Part shown: positions 36,940-46,058 of the stretch, in pieces | How positions within the stretch are numbered: the first letter of the stretch is position 1 | How the letters are laid out: each line of letters begins with the position of its first letter | DNA from: Allobosea caraganae | GTDB taxonomy: Bacteria > Pseudomonadota > Alphaproteobacteria > Rhizobiales > Beijerinckiaceae | DNA length: 64,000 bases | NCBI RefSeq assembly: GCF_003351345.1 | Contig: NZ_QQTO01000021.1 | Coordinates: forward strand, 186,001 to 250,000 | Reading direction: 5' to 3' | Translations under genes and position numbers: made by a program | The notes under the pieces: generated by a model | Databases searched by the model: none | What the model saw: only the letters and a program-made list of their open reading frames with translations | Told to the model about the DNA's origin: nothing

Positions 36940-36955
36940 ATTGAACCGGTTCAAT
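36940..36955. promoter_or_regulatory. LacI-type operator palindrome
   Basis: ATTGAACCGGTTCAAT is a perfect 16-base palindrome with the central CG and flanking AA/TT typical of LacI-family sites. It follows TTGACG (36913-36918) and lies in the likely promoter region of the phosphonate-ester operon. It does not resemble the tandem sites before the lacI-type gene at 29670, so another regulator may bind it. Confidence 0.6.
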
Positions 36956-37281
36956 GGCAGCGTTGATTCTTCGGCGCAGTGGTTTTGCGCGCGGATGCGG
37001 CGGGGCTCCCGCCAGGGCTTGCAGTATCTCCGCAGTATGCAGATGCAAAAGAGCGCTGACATCTGTTGCGCTATCCGGCGTTCAATAGCCGTGCTGCGAC
37101 TTAATAGTCTATACTTTTAGGGCTGGCTTGGATGTGAGCTTGAGCCTGTCTCACTTCATCATGACAGGGTTCTGAAACGACCGGCCAAGGCGAAGATTAG
37201 CCGGCTTGAAATACGCGAAGTTGCGTCACGCGACCGTCATCCACCAGTCCTACCGAGGCCTCGTTATCAAGCGAGGCAGGC

Positions 37282-38886
37282 ATGACACGTCGCAACGTCC
37301 TTCTCATCGTCGTCGACCAGTGGCGAGCCGATTTCATCCCGCATCTGATGCGGGCCGAAGGGCGCGATCCCTTCCTGAAGACGCCGAACCTCGACCGGAT
37401 CTGCGCGGAAGGGGTGACCTTCAGCAACCACGTCACGGCCTGCGTGCCCTGCGGCCCGGCCCGCGCCAGCCTGCTCACCGGGCTCTACCTGATGAATCAC
37501 CGCGCCGTGCAGAACACGGTGCCGCTCGACCAGCGCCATTTCAACCTCGGCAAGGCGCTGCGCGCCATCGGCTATGACCCGGCGCTGGTCGGCTACACCA
37601 CGACGACGCCGGACCCGCGCACGACCGCGCAGAAGGACCCGCGCTTCCTGGTGCTCGGCGACCTGATGGACGGGTTCCGCTCCGTCGGCGCCTTCGAGCC
37701 CAACATGGACGGCTATTTCGGCTGGGTGGCGCAGAACGGCTTCGAGCTGCCGGAGAAGCGCGAGGAGATCTGGCTGCCGGAGGGCGAGGATTCCGTGCCG
37801 GGCGCGACCGAAAAGCCGTCGCGCATCCCGAAGGAGTTCTCGGACTCGACCTTCTTCACCGAACGGGCGCTGACCTATCTCAAGGGCCGCGCCGGCAAGC
37901 CGTTCTTCCTGCATCTCGGCTATTACCGGCCGCATCCGCCCTTCGTCGCGCCGGCGCCCTACCATGCGATGTACCGGCCGGAGGACATGCCGGCGCTGGT
38001 GCGGGCTGAATCGCCCGAGGCGGAGGCCGCGCAGCACCCGCTGACCAAGTTCTACATCGACTCGATCAAGCGCGGCTCGTTCTTCCACGGCGCCGAGGGT
38101 TCGGGCGCGACGATGGACGCGGCCGAGATCGCCCAGATGCGTGCGACCTATTGCGGCCTGATCACCGAGATCGACGATTGCCTCGGCCGGGTCTTCGCCT
38201 ATCTCGACGAGACCGGGCAGTGGGACGACACGCTGATCGTCTTCACCAGCGACCATGGCGAGCAGCTCGGCGACCATCACCTGCTCGGCAAGATCGGCTT
38301 CAACGACGAGAGCTTCCGCATCCCGCTGGTGGTCAAGGACCCGCGCGGCGCAGACGACAAGCGCGGCGCGATCGAGCCCTCCTTCACCGAGAGCGTCGAC
38401 GTGATGCCGACCATCCTCGACTGGCTCGGCGGCGAGGCGCCGCGCGCCTGCGACGGTCGCTCGGTGATGCCGTTCCTGAGCGAGGGCCGGCCGGCGAATT
38501 GGCGGACCGAGCTGCACTACGAGTACGATTTCCGCGACGTGCACTATTCGCAGCCGGAGCAGGTTCTGGGCCTGCACATGGACCAGTCCAGCCTCTGCGT
38601 GATCCAGGACGAGCACTACAAATACGTCCATTTCGCCGCGCTGCCGCCGCTGTTCTTCGACCTCGCCAAGGATCCGAACCAGTTCGTCAACCTGGCGGAT
38701 GACCCCGCCTATGCCGCGCTGGTGCGCGACTACGCCCAGAAGGCCCTGTCCTGGCGGCTGACCCATGCCGACCGGACGCTGACGCATTACCGCTCAAGCC
38801 CGCGCGGGCTCGAAGAGCGCGACCCCAACGCCATCCCATCAGGAGACGAAGCATGGTCGGTTCCCTCACGCGTCGCGGCGCAATAG
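37282..38886 (+). CDS. pehA: phosphonate monoester hydrolase / phosphodiesterase (sulfatase fold)
   Basis: A 534-residue alkaline-phosphatase-superfamily enzyme that strongly resembles the rhizobial and Burkholderia phosphonate monoester hydrolases, from memory of those sequences. These cleave phosphonate monoesters and phosphate diesters, with some sulfatase activity. Metal-binding Asp12 (VVDQWRADF) is visible. The formylglycine motif Cys57-Gly-Pro-Ala-Arg61 must be oxidised by a sulfatase-maturating enzyme not in this window. The metal motif TSDHGEQLGDHH is also present. No signal peptide is seen, so it is probably cytoplasmic. It is the first gene of the operon; the next gene begins 34 bases before its stop. 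Confidence 0.92.
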   Translation: MTRRNVLLIVVDQWRADFIPHLMRAEGRDPFLKTPNLDRICAEGVTFSNHVTACVPCGPARASLLTGLYLMNHRAVQNTVPLDQRHFNLGKALRAIGYDPALVGYTTTTPDPRTTAQKDPRFLVLGDLMDGFRSVGAFEPNMDGYFGWVAQNGFELPEKREEIWLPEGEDSVPGATEKPSRIPKEFSDSTFFTERALTYLKGRAGKPFFLHLGYYRPHPPFVAPAPYHAMYRPEDMPALVRAESPEAEAAQHPLTKFYIDSIKRGSFFHGAEGSGATMDAAEIAQMRATYCGLITEIDDCLGRVFAYLDETGQWDDTLIVFTSDHGEQLGDHHLLGKIGFNDESFRIPLVVKDPRGADDKRGAIEPSFTESVDVMPTILDWLGGEAPRACDGRSVMPFLSEGRPANWRTELHYEYDFRDVHYSQPEQVLGLHMDQSSLCVIQDEHYKYVHFAALPPLFFDLAKDPNQFVNLADDPAYAALVRDYAQKALSWRLTHADRTLTHYRSSPRGLEERDPNAIPSGDEAWSVPSRVAAQ

Positions 38887-40490
38887 CGCTCGGCGGCTCC
38901 GCCCTCATCCTGCCGCGCTTTGCGATCGCGCAGGCCGATAACCGCCCCTCGATCACGATCGCGGTGCAGAAGATCGCCAATTCCAACCAGCTCGACGTGC
39001 TGCGCGAGCAGTCCAATGTCGGCGAGCGGATCTTCTTCTCGTCGCTCTGGGAAGGGCTGATCGGCCGCAACTGGCTCGGCGGCCTGAACACCATTCCCGG
39101 CCTCGCGACCGAGTGGAAGCGCATCGACGACAAGACCGTCGAGTTGAAGCTGCGCCAGGGCGTGAAGTTCCACAATGGCGACGAGCTCACCGCCGAGGAC
39201 GTCGCCTTCAGCTTCAGCAAGCAGCGCATGTTCGGCGACAGCCAGCCCGTGGTCGGCAAGACGATCTCGGCCGATTTCGTCGTCGGCGGCGGCCGCGCCG
39301 GCAAGGAACTGCCGGCGGAAGTGCCGGCGGTGGCGCGCCGCTCCTGGCCGGCCCTGCTCGGCGTCGAGATCGTCGACAAGTACACGGTGCGCTTCGTCAA
39401 CGGCACGCCGGACGTGACCATCGAGGGGCGCATCTCGCGCTATGGCAGCGAGATCATGAACCGCCGCGCCTTCGACGAGGCCGCGACCTATAATGACTGG
39501 GCCGTGAAGCCGGTCACGACCGGCCCCTACAGGGTGGCCGAGTACCGTCCCGATGTCTCGCTGCTGCTCGAAGCGCATGACGAGTACTGGGGTGGCCGCC
39601 CGCCGCTGAAGTCGATCCGCTTCGTCGAGGTGCCGGAGACGGCCTCGCGCATCAACGGGCTGCTCTCGGGCCAGTACACGTTCGCCTGCGACATCCCGCC
39701 GGACCAGATCTCCCAGATCGAGAAGAACCCGGCCTTCGAAGTGCAGGGCGGCACGATCCTGAACCACCGCCTCACCGTGTTCGACAAGAACCATGCTCAG
39801 CTGCAGAACCCGCTGGTGCGCCGCGCCATGACGCATTCGATCGACCGGCAAATGATCGTCGACTCGCTCTGGGCCGGCCGCACCACCGTGCCGAAGGGGC
39901 TGCAATGGCCCTATTACGGCGAGATGTTCGTCGAGGATTGGTCGGTGCCGGCCTTCGACCTCAAGCTGGCGCGCGACCTCGTCAAGCAGTCCGGCTACAA
40001 GGGCGACCCGATCCCCTATCGCCTGCTCAACAATTACTACACCAACCAGACTCCGACCGCGCAGATCCTGGTCGAGATGTGGAAGGAGGCCGGGCTCAAC
40101 GTCGAGATCCGGATGGTCGAGAACTGGCAGCAGATTCTCGAGCGCACCCCGACCCGCGCCGTGCGCGACTGGTCGAACTCGGCGCCATTCAACGACCCGG
40201 TCTCGTCCATCGTCGCCCAGCACGGCCCCAACGGCCAGCAGCAGCAGGCCGGCGAATGGAGCAACGCCGAGCTGAACACGCTCTCGGTCGAGCTGGAGAC
40301 CTCGACCGACCGCGCCCGCCGCAAGGCCGCCTTCCGCCGCATGCTGGAAATCGCCGAGCGCGAGGACCCGGCCTATACCGTGCTGCACCAGAACGCGACC
40401 TTCACCGCCAAGCCGAAAGCCATCGCCTGGAAAGCCGCCCCGGCTTTCGCCATGGACTTCCGTGCCGGCAACTGGGGCCGGCAGAGCTGA
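38853..40490 (+). CDS. ABC transporter substrate-binding protein, family 5 (first of two)
   Basis: A 545-residue SBP_bac_5 protein of the dipeptide/oligopeptide/nickel group. The signal region LTRRGAIALGGSALILPRFAIAQ (residues 5-27) looks twin-arginine-like. Typical family parts are LRQGVKFHNGDELTAEDVAFSF and the C-terminal AFRRMLEIAEREDPAYTV. AGGAG precedes ATG 38853. It is a close tandem paralogue of the next gene, equal in length. Given the flanking hydrolases, the ligand may be a phosphonate or phosphate ester rather than a peptide (inference). A hairpin follows its stop. Confidence 0.92.
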   Translation: MVGSLTRRGAIALGGSALILPRFAIAQADNRPSITIAVQKIANSNQLDVLREQSNVGERIFFSSLWEGLIGRNWLGGLNTIPGLATEWKRIDDKTVELKLRQGVKFHNGDELTAEDVAFSFSKQRMFGDSQPVVGKTISADFVVGGGRAGKELPAEVPAVARRSWPALLGVEIVDKYTVRFVNGTPDVTIEGRISRYGSEIMNRRAFDEAATYNDWAVKPVTTGPYRVAEYRPDVSLLLEAHDEYWGGRPPLKSIRFVEVPETASRINGLLSGQYTFACDIPPDQISQIEKNPAFEVQGGTILNHRLTVFDKNHAQLQNPLVRRAMTHSIDRQMIVDSLWAGRTTVPKGLQWPYYGEMFVEDWSVPAFDLKLARDLVKQSGYKGDPIPYRLLNNYYTNQTPTAQILVEMWKEAGLNVEIRMVENWQQILERTPTRAVRDWSNSAPFNDPVSSIVAQHGPNGQQQQAGEWSNAELNTLSVELETSTDRARRKAAFRRMLEIAEREDPAYTVLHQNATFTAKPKAIAWKAAPAFAMDFRAGNWGRQS

Positions 40491-40503
40491 TCCCCATCCA
40501 TCA

Positions 40504-40529
40504 CGGCGCGCCCCTCAAAGGGCGCGCCG
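40504..40529 (+). terminator. hairpin (attenuator-like) between the twin binding-protein genes
   Basis: CGGCGCGCCC-CTCAAA-GGGCGCGCCG is a perfect 10-base stem with a six-base loop, followed by CTTTCGTTT. It begins 13 bases after the first binding-protein stop. It could cause partial termination or protect the upstream message. Confidence 0.7.
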
Positions 40530-40595
40530 CTTTCGTTTCGACGCCGGCCTTTTCTCTCGACGCCAGCTTTTCCTTTGCGCCACCAGGAGGGTTCG

Positions 40596-42233
40596 ATGAC
40601 TGGACTCACTCGCCGCCATACGCTCGCTCTCGGCGCCGCCTCGGCCGCCGGCCTGATCCTGCCGCGCTTCGCCATCGCGCAATCGGATAACCGGCCCTCG
40701 ATCACCATCGCGGTCCAGAAGATCGCCAATTCCAACACGCTGGAGACGCTGCGCGAGCAGTCCAATGTCGGCACACGTACCTTCTACAGCTATGCCGAGG
40801 CGCTGATCGACACCGATTGGGGCGGCGACCTCTCGCTGCGGCCCGGCCTCGCCACCTCCTGGCGACGCATCGACGACCGCACCCTGGAGCTGAAGCTGCG
40901 CCAGGGCGTCAAGTTCCATAATGGCGACGTGATGACGGCCGAGGACGTTGCCTTCTCCTTCGGCGTCGACCGGATGTGGGGCGGCTCGGCTCAGACTGGC
41001 CAGAGCGGGCTGTTCGGCTCGGTCACCGGCGGCGCGGTCGGCAAGCAGCCGCCGGCCGAGGTGGTCGCGGTCGCCAAGCGTGCCTTCCCGAGCTTCGAGA
41101 CAATCGAGATCGTCGATCCGCAGACCATCCGCTTCGTCAACAAGACGCCGGATGTGACGCTGGAAGGGCGCCTCTCGCGCAATATCGGCATCATCGTCTC
41201 GCGCCGCGCCTTCGCCGAGACCGCCTCCTGGCTCGACTGGGCCCGCAAGCCGATCGGCACCGGCCCGTACAAGATCGCCGAGTTCAAGCCGGACCAGTCG
41301 CTTACGCTCGTCGCTCATGACGAATACTGGGGCGGCCGCCCGCCGCTGAAGAGCATCCGCTTCGTCGAAGTGCCCGAGACCTCCTCGCGCATCAACGGCC
41401 TGCGCTCGGGCGAATACGACTTCGCCTGCGACATCCCGCCGGACCAGATCGGCGAGATCGAGAAGGACCCGCGCGCCGAGGTGCTGGGCGGGCTGATCGG
41501 CAACCATCGCCAGACCGTGTTCGACAAGACCCATCCGCAACTCGCCGACCCGCTGGTGCGCCGGGCGATGACCCATGCGATCGACCGCCAGACCATCGTC
41601 GATGCGCTCTGGGGTGGCCGCACCCGCGTGCCGAAGGGCCTGCAATGGGAGTTCTACGGCGACATGTTCGTCGCCGATTGGGATGTGCCGGCCTTCGACA
41701 TGAACGAGGCCAAGCGGCTGGTGAAGCAGTCCGGCTACAAGGGCGACACGATCCCCTACCGCCTGCTCAACAACTACTACACCAACCAGGTCGCGACCGC
41801 GCAGGTGCTGGTCGAAAGCTGGCGCGAGATCGGGCTCAACGTCCAGATCGAGAGCAAGGAGAACTTCCCACAGGTCCTGGCCAAGGGCCCGACGCGGGCG
41901 GTGCGCGACTGGTCGAACAGCGCCTCCTTCAACGACCCGGTCTCCTCGATCACCTCCAGCCATGGCCCGACGGGCCAGCAATGGCAGGTCGGCGAATGGA
42001 CCAACGCCGAGATGGGCAAGCTCTCCGACGTGCTGGAGAGCTCGACCGACCGGACCCAGCGCAAGGCCGCCTTCCGCCGCATGCTCGAGATCTGCGAGCG
42101 CGAGGACCCCGCCTACACCGTGCTGCACCAGACGGCGAACTTCACCGCCAAACGCAAGGATATCCAGTGGAAGGCGGCGCAGTCCTTCGTGATGGATTTC
42201 AGCGCGCGTAACTGGGGCGGTATCCGCTCGTGA
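40596..42233 (+). CDS. ABC transporter substrate-binding protein, family 5 (second of two)
   Basis: A 545-residue SBP_bac_5 protein, tandem paralogue of the preceding gene. The two share long stretches such as DNRPSITIAVQKIANSN, DEYWGGRPPLKSIRFVEVPE and ACDIPPDQI. They differ in the ligand-facing middle (about residues 120-180), so ligand range may differ. The N-terminus LTRRHTLALGAASAAGLILP is twin-arginine-like. ATG 40596 has AGGAGGG upstream. Its stop overlaps the GTG start of the first ATPase gene. Confidence 0.92.
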   Translation: MTGLTRRHTLALGAASAAGLILPRFAIAQSDNRPSITIAVQKIANSNTLETLREQSNVGTRTFYSYAEALIDTDWGGDLSLRPGLATSWRRIDDRTLELKLRQGVKFHNGDVMTAEDVAFSFGVDRMWGGSAQTGQSGLFGSVTGGAVGKQPPAEVVAVAKRAFPSFETIEIVDPQTIRFVNKTPDVTLEGRLSRNIGIIVSRRAFAETASWLDWARKPIGTGPYKIAEFKPDQSLTLVAHDEYWGGRPPLKSIRFVEVPETSSRINGLRSGEYDFACDIPPDQIGEIEKDPRAEVLGGLIGNHRQTVFDKTHPQLADPLVRRAMTHAIDRQTIVDALWGGRTRVPKGLQWEFYGDMFVADWDVPAFDMNEAKRLVKQSGYKGDTIPYRLLNNYYTNQVATAQVLVESWREIGLNVQIESKENFPQVLAKGPTRAVRDWSNSASFNDPVSSITSSHGPTGQQWQVGEWTNAEMGKLSDVLESSTDRTQRKAAFRRMLEICEREDPAYTVLHQTANFTAKRKDIQWKAAQSFVMDFSARNWGGIRS

Positions 42234-43249
42234 GCGAGAGGCTCGACAGGTTCGGCAGCGTCGAGACCCCGCTGGTCGACATCCGCGGGCTCACCGTCTC
42301 CTTCGACGGGGTGAAGGTGCTGCACGGCATCGACCTCTCGATCGCGGCGGGCGAGGCGGTCGGCCTCGTCGGCGAATCCGGCTGCGGCAAGTCGGTGACC
42401 TGGCTCGCCGCGCTCGGCCTGCTGCCGAAGAAGGCCAGCATCACCGGCAGCGTCAGGCTCGACAGCACCGAGCTGATCGAAGCCAAGCCCGACGTGCTCG
42501 ACAAGGTCCGCGGCGGGCGCATCGCCATGATCTTCCAGGACCCGGCGAGCGCGCTCAACCCGGTGATCCGGCTGGGCAAGCAGGTCGGCGAGGCGCTGGC
42601 GCTGCATCGCGGCCTATCGGGCGGCGCGGTCAAGGCCGAGGCCAAGCGGCTCTTCGACCTCGTCGGCATTCCCGATGCGGCGCGCCGGCTCGACGCTTTC
42701 CCGCATGAACTCTCCGGCGGCCAGAACCAGCGCGTCATGATCGCGATGGCGCTCGCCGGCCAGCCGGACCTGCTGGTGGCCGATGAGCCGACGACCGCGC
42801 TCGACGCGACGATCCAGGCGCAGATCCTCGAATTGCTCGGCGACATCCGGCGCGAGACCGGCATGGCGCTGGTGCTGATCAGCCACGACCTCGGCGTGAT
42901 CTCGCAGACCTGCGACCGGGTCTGCGTGATGTATGCCGGGCGCATCATCGAGACGGCCGAGGCCGTCGAGCTGTTCCAGCAGCCGCTGCATCCCTACACG
43001 CAGGGGCTGATCGCGGCGCTGCCGCCGCTCGAGGGCGTGCGCCGCAGGCTCGACCCGATCGAGGGCAACGTCCCCGAACCCTGGAACCTGCCGCCCGGCT
43101 GCGCCTTCGCACCGCGCTGCCCGCGCCACAGCGAAGCCTGCGATGCCGGCGTGCCGCCGCTCGCCATGAAGGCGCAGGGCCGCTTCGCCGCCTGCATCAA
43201 GACCGCGCAGGCCCAGTCGGCGCGCACGTCGGAGTTCGTCTTCGCATGA
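42230..43249 (+). CDS. ABC transporter ATP-binding protein (DppD type)
   Basis: A 339-residue oligopeptide-type ATPase. Walker A is GESGCGKS, the signature is LSGGQNQR, and Walker B is LLVADEPTTALD. The C-terminal cysteine-rich oligo_HPY tail (PPGCAFAPRCPRHSEAC) is probably an iron-sulfur or structural element, as in other DppD proteins. GTG 42230 overlaps the binding-protein stop. It pairs with the DppF-type ATPase next to it. Confidence 0.93.
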   Translation: MSERLDRFGSVETPLVDIRGLTVSFDGVKVLHGIDLSIAAGEAVGLVGESGCGKSVTWLAALGLLPKKASITGSVRLDSTELIEAKPDVLDKVRGGRIAMIFQDPASALNPVIRLGKQVGEALALHRGLSGGAVKAEAKRLFDLVGIPDAARRLDAFPHELSGGQNQRVMIAMALAGQPDLLVADEPTTALDATIQAQILELLGDIRRETGMALVLISHDLGVISQTCDRVCVMYAGRIIETAEAVELFQQPLHPYTQGLIAALPPLEGVRRRLDPIEGNVPEPWNLPPGCAFAPRCPRHSEACDAGVPPLAMKAQGRFAACIKTAQAQSARTSEFVFA

Positions 43250-44238
43250 GCGCGCCGCTGCTTCAGGTCCGCAATGTCGCGCGGTATTATTCGATGCGCC
43301 GCGGCCTGCTCGGCCGCCCGGTCGATGTCCGAGCGGTCGATGGCGTCTCGCTCACCGTCGAGCGCGGCAAGACGCTCGGCGTCGTCGGCGAATCCGGTTC
43401 GGGGAAGTCGACCACCGGCCGCCTCGCGCTCGGGCTGGAGAAGCCCGATGCCGGCGACGTCCTGTTCCAGGGCTCGGCCCTGCCGGCGCTCGGCACTGCC
43501 GAGTGGCGCAAGGTCCGGGCGCGGATGCAGATGATCTACCAGGATCCGCTCGGCGCGCTCGACCGGCGGCTCTCGATCCTCGAACAGGTGCGCGAGCCCT
43601 ATGACGTCCATGGCATCGGCGCTGCCAAGGAGCGCGATGCGCTCGCGGTGAAGCTGCTGCAATCGGTCGGCCTGCGCGCCGACCAGGGCGAGCGCTATCC
43701 GCACGAGCTCTCCGGCGGCCAGCGCCAGCGCGCCGTGATCGCTCGCGCCTTGGCGACCAAGCCCGACCTGCTGGTCTGCGACGAGCCGGTCTCGGCGCTC
43801 GACGTCTCGATCCAGGCGCAGGTGATCAACCTGCTGGTCGACATCCAGCAGGAGCTCGGCCTCGGCCTGCTCTTCATCAGCCACGACCTCAAGGTCATCC
43901 GGCAGGTCAGCCACCGCGTCGCGGTGATGTATCTCGGCCGCATCGTCGAGGAGGGCGAGGCCGACCTGCTGCTCTCGACCCCGGCGCACCCTTACACCGA
44001 GGCGCTGGTCTCGGCCGCGCCGGTGCCGGGGCGGCGAGCCCGCCCGCGCATCGTGCTGCAGGGCGACCCGCCCAATCCCGCGGCGCGGCCCTCGGGCTGC
44101 GCCTTCCATCCGCGCTGCCATGCCGCGCGCGAGCGTTGCAAGGTCGAGAGCCCGGCGCTGCTGCCGCTGCCCGATGGCCGCCTGACCGCCTGCCATGTCG
44201 CGCATGACCAGGCCAACTTCCTGAAAGCCGCAAGCTGA
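43246..44238 (+). CDS. ABC transporter ATP-binding protein (DppF type)
   Basis: A 330-residue ATPase with Walker A GESGSGKST, signature LSGGQRQR and Walker B LLVCDEPVSALD. It ends with the oligo_HPY tail (SGCAFHPRCHAARERC). Its start overlaps the DppD stop by four bases, and its last base is the first base of the permease ATG. It is the second nucleotide-binding subunit of this importer. Confidence 0.93.
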   Translation: MSAPLLQVRNVARYYSMRRGLLGRPVDVRAVDGVSLTVERGKTLGVVGESGSGKSTTGRLALGLEKPDAGDVLFQGSALPALGTAEWRKVRARMQMIYQDPLGALDRRLSILEQVREPYDVHGIGAAKERDALAVKLLQSVGLRADQGERYPHELSGGQRQRAVIARALATKPDLLVCDEPVSALDVSIQAQVINLLVDIQQELGLGLLFISHDLKVIRQVSHRVAVMYLGRIVEEGEADLLLSTPAHPYTEALVSAAPVPGRRARPRIVLQGDPPNPAARPSGCAFHPRCHAARERCKVESPALLPLPDGRLTACHVAHDQANFLKAAS

Positions 44239-45173
44239 TGCTGCGCTTCTTCTTCATAAGGCTCGGCCGCGCGGCGCTCACCGTCGCGCTCGTCGTCACC
44301 TTCGCCTTCATCGTGCTCAGGCTCTCGGGCGACCCGGCGCTGATCATCATGAGCGTCGATGCGCCGCCCGAGGCCATCGCCGCCTTCCGCAAGGCCTGGG
44401 GCCTCGACGATCCGATCTGGCTGCAATACCTGCGCTATTTCTCGGCGATCGGGCAGGGCGAGCTCGGACAATCGATGCGCGACGGCCGGCCGGCAATCCA
44501 GCTCGTGGCCGAACGCATCCCGGCGACGCTGGCGCTGACCTTGCCTGCCCTGGCGCTGAAGCTCGGCATCGGCATTCCCGCCGGGATCTACGCCGCGCTG
44601 CACCGCGACAGCCTGACCGACCGCATCGTCATGATCACGGCGGTGGCCGGCTTCACCATTCCGAGCTTCGTGCTCGGGCTCGTGCTGGTGCTGATCTTCT
44701 CGGTGCAGCTCGGCTGGCTGCCCTCGGGCGGGCAGGAGAGCTGGCGCCACGCCATCCTGCCGGTGCTGACGCTCGGCATCGGCGGCGCGGCGGTGCTGGC
44801 TCGCTTCACCCGCAGCGCCATGCTGGAGGTGCTCGGCCAATCCTATATCCGCACGGCCAGCGCCAAGGGCGTGCCCTGGGCTCAGGTGGTGCGCGGCCAT
44901 GCCCTGCCGAACGCGGCGATCCCGACCGTGACCATCGTCGGCTTCATGGTCGGCAGCCTGATCGCGGGTGCGGTCGTGGTCGAGAGCGTGTTCTCCTGGC
45001 CCGGCGTCGGCCGGCTGCTCGTGGTCGCCGTCTCAAATCGCGACCTTGCCGTGGTGCAGTGCATCCTGCTGCTGGTCGCGGTCACCATGGTCAGCGCCAA
45101 CCTGATCGTCGACCTGCTCTATGGCGTGCTCGACCCGCGCCTGCGCAGCGGCGCCAAGGCCGGGGGGCATTGA
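44238..45173 (+). CDS. ABC transporter permease (DppB type)
   Basis: A 311-residue inner-membrane permease with about six helices. The start MLRFFFIRLGRAALTVALVV and the EAA loop YIRTASAKGVPWAQVVRGHALPN are typical of DppB/OppB. It forms the translocation pore with the next gene's product. Confidence 0.93.
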   Translation: MLRFFFIRLGRAALTVALVVTFAFIVLRLSGDPALIIMSVDAPPEAIAAFRKAWGLDDPIWLQYLRYFSAIGQGELGQSMRDGRPAIQLVAERIPATLALTLPALALKLGIGIPAGIYAALHRDSLTDRIVMITAVAGFTIPSFVLGLVLVLIFSVQLGWLPSGGQESWRHAILPVLTLGIGGAAVLARFTRSAMLEVLGQSYIRTASAKGVPWAQVVRGHALPNAAIPTVTIVGFMVGSLIAGAVVVESVFSWPGVGRLLVVAVSNRDLAVVQCILLLVAVTMVSANLIVDLLYGVLDPRLRSGAKAGGH

Positions 45174-45174
45174 G

Positions 45175-46047
45175 ATGGCCGATATCACAGCCTCAGCCGC
45201 CCCGGTCGTCGCCAGCAAGGCCGCGCCGAAGCCGAAGAAGCGCATCCCGCTGCTGGTCTGGTTCGGCATCATCTGGATCGGTTTCATCATCGTCGTGGCT
45301 GTGTGCGCCGACTGGATCACGCCCTATCGCTTCACCGCCTACGACCTGCGCAACCGGCTCTCGCTGCCCTTCCACCCGCTGCACTGGCTCGGCACCGACG
45401 AACTCGGCCGCGACGTGCTCTCGCGGCTGATCATCTCGATCCGCATCTCGCTGCTGGTCGCCTTCGGTGCGACGGTGATCTCGGCGGTGTTCGGCACCTT
45501 GATGGGCTTCATCGCGGCGCATTTCCGCGGGCTGGCCGAGCAGGCCGTGCTGATGCTGGCAGACTTTCAGGCGGCGATGCCGTTCCTGATCCTGGCGCTG
45601 TCGGTGTTGGCCTTCTTCGGCAACTCGCTGTCGCTCTTCATTTGCCTGATGGGGCTCTATGGCTGGGAGCGCTACGCCCGCATCGCACGCGGTCTCGCCA
45701 TCTCGGCCGGCGCGCAGGGCTATGCCGGCGCGGTCAGACAGATCGGCGCCACGCCGTCGCGGGTCTATCTGCGCCACATCCTGCCGAACATCGCCTCGAC
45801 GCTGATCGTCTCGATGACGCTGACCTTCCCCGAGGTGATCCTGCTGGAGAGCGGGCTCTCCTTCCTCGGCCTCGGCGTGCAGCCGCCGATGACCAGCCTC
45901 GGCAACATGGTCGGCTATGGCCGCGAGTACCTGACCCGCGCGCCCTGGATCATGCTGGCCCCGGCCTGCACGATCGTGCTGACCACGCTCGCCGTCAGCC
46001 TCGTCGGCGACTGGCTGCGCGACCGGCTCGACCCGACTCTTCGCTGA
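45175..46047 (+). CDS. ABC transporter permease (DppC type)
   Basis: A 290-residue permease of the DppC/OppC group. It has the LGTDELGRDVLSRLI N-terminal motif, an EAA-loop segment GAVRQIGATPSRVYLRHILPN, and the SGLSFLGLGVQPP motif. ATG 45175 lies one base after the DppB stop. It completes the transporter; the phosphodiesterase gene follows after 11 bases. Confidence 0.93.
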   Translation: MADITASAAPVVASKAAPKPKKRIPLLVWFGIIWIGFIIVVAVCADWITPYRFTAYDLRNRLSLPFHPLHWLGTDELGRDVLSRLIISIRISLLVAFGATVISAVFGTLMGFIAAHFRGLAEQAVLMLADFQAAMPFLILALSVLAFFGNSLSLFICLMGLYGWERYARIARGLAISAGAQGYAGAVRQIGATPSRVYLRHILPNIASTLIVSMTLTFPEVILLESGLSFLGLGVQPPMTSLGNMVGYGREYLTRAPWIMLAPACTIVLTTLAVSLVGDWLRDRLDPTLR

Positions 46048-46058
46048 GGACTTAGCCT

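Larger units (their letters stand above)
36625..37281. other. 657-base intergenic region
   Basis: The longest non-coding stretch of the window. It contains the hairpin terminator at 36789-36837, the LacI-type palindrome at 36940-36955, and an AT-richer section (36900-37120) including TTGACG (36913) and TATACT (37110) promoter-like words that do not pair at standard spacing. I find no supportable gene in it. It presumably carries the promoter of the hydrolase/ABC operon that starts at 37282. Confidence 0.6.

Noticed and set aside
36625..37281. Search for tRNA, small RNA or a decayed mobile element in the longest gap
   Set aside because: No cloverleaf, transposase remnant or terminal repeats found; only the hairpin, the palindrome and weak promoter-like words.
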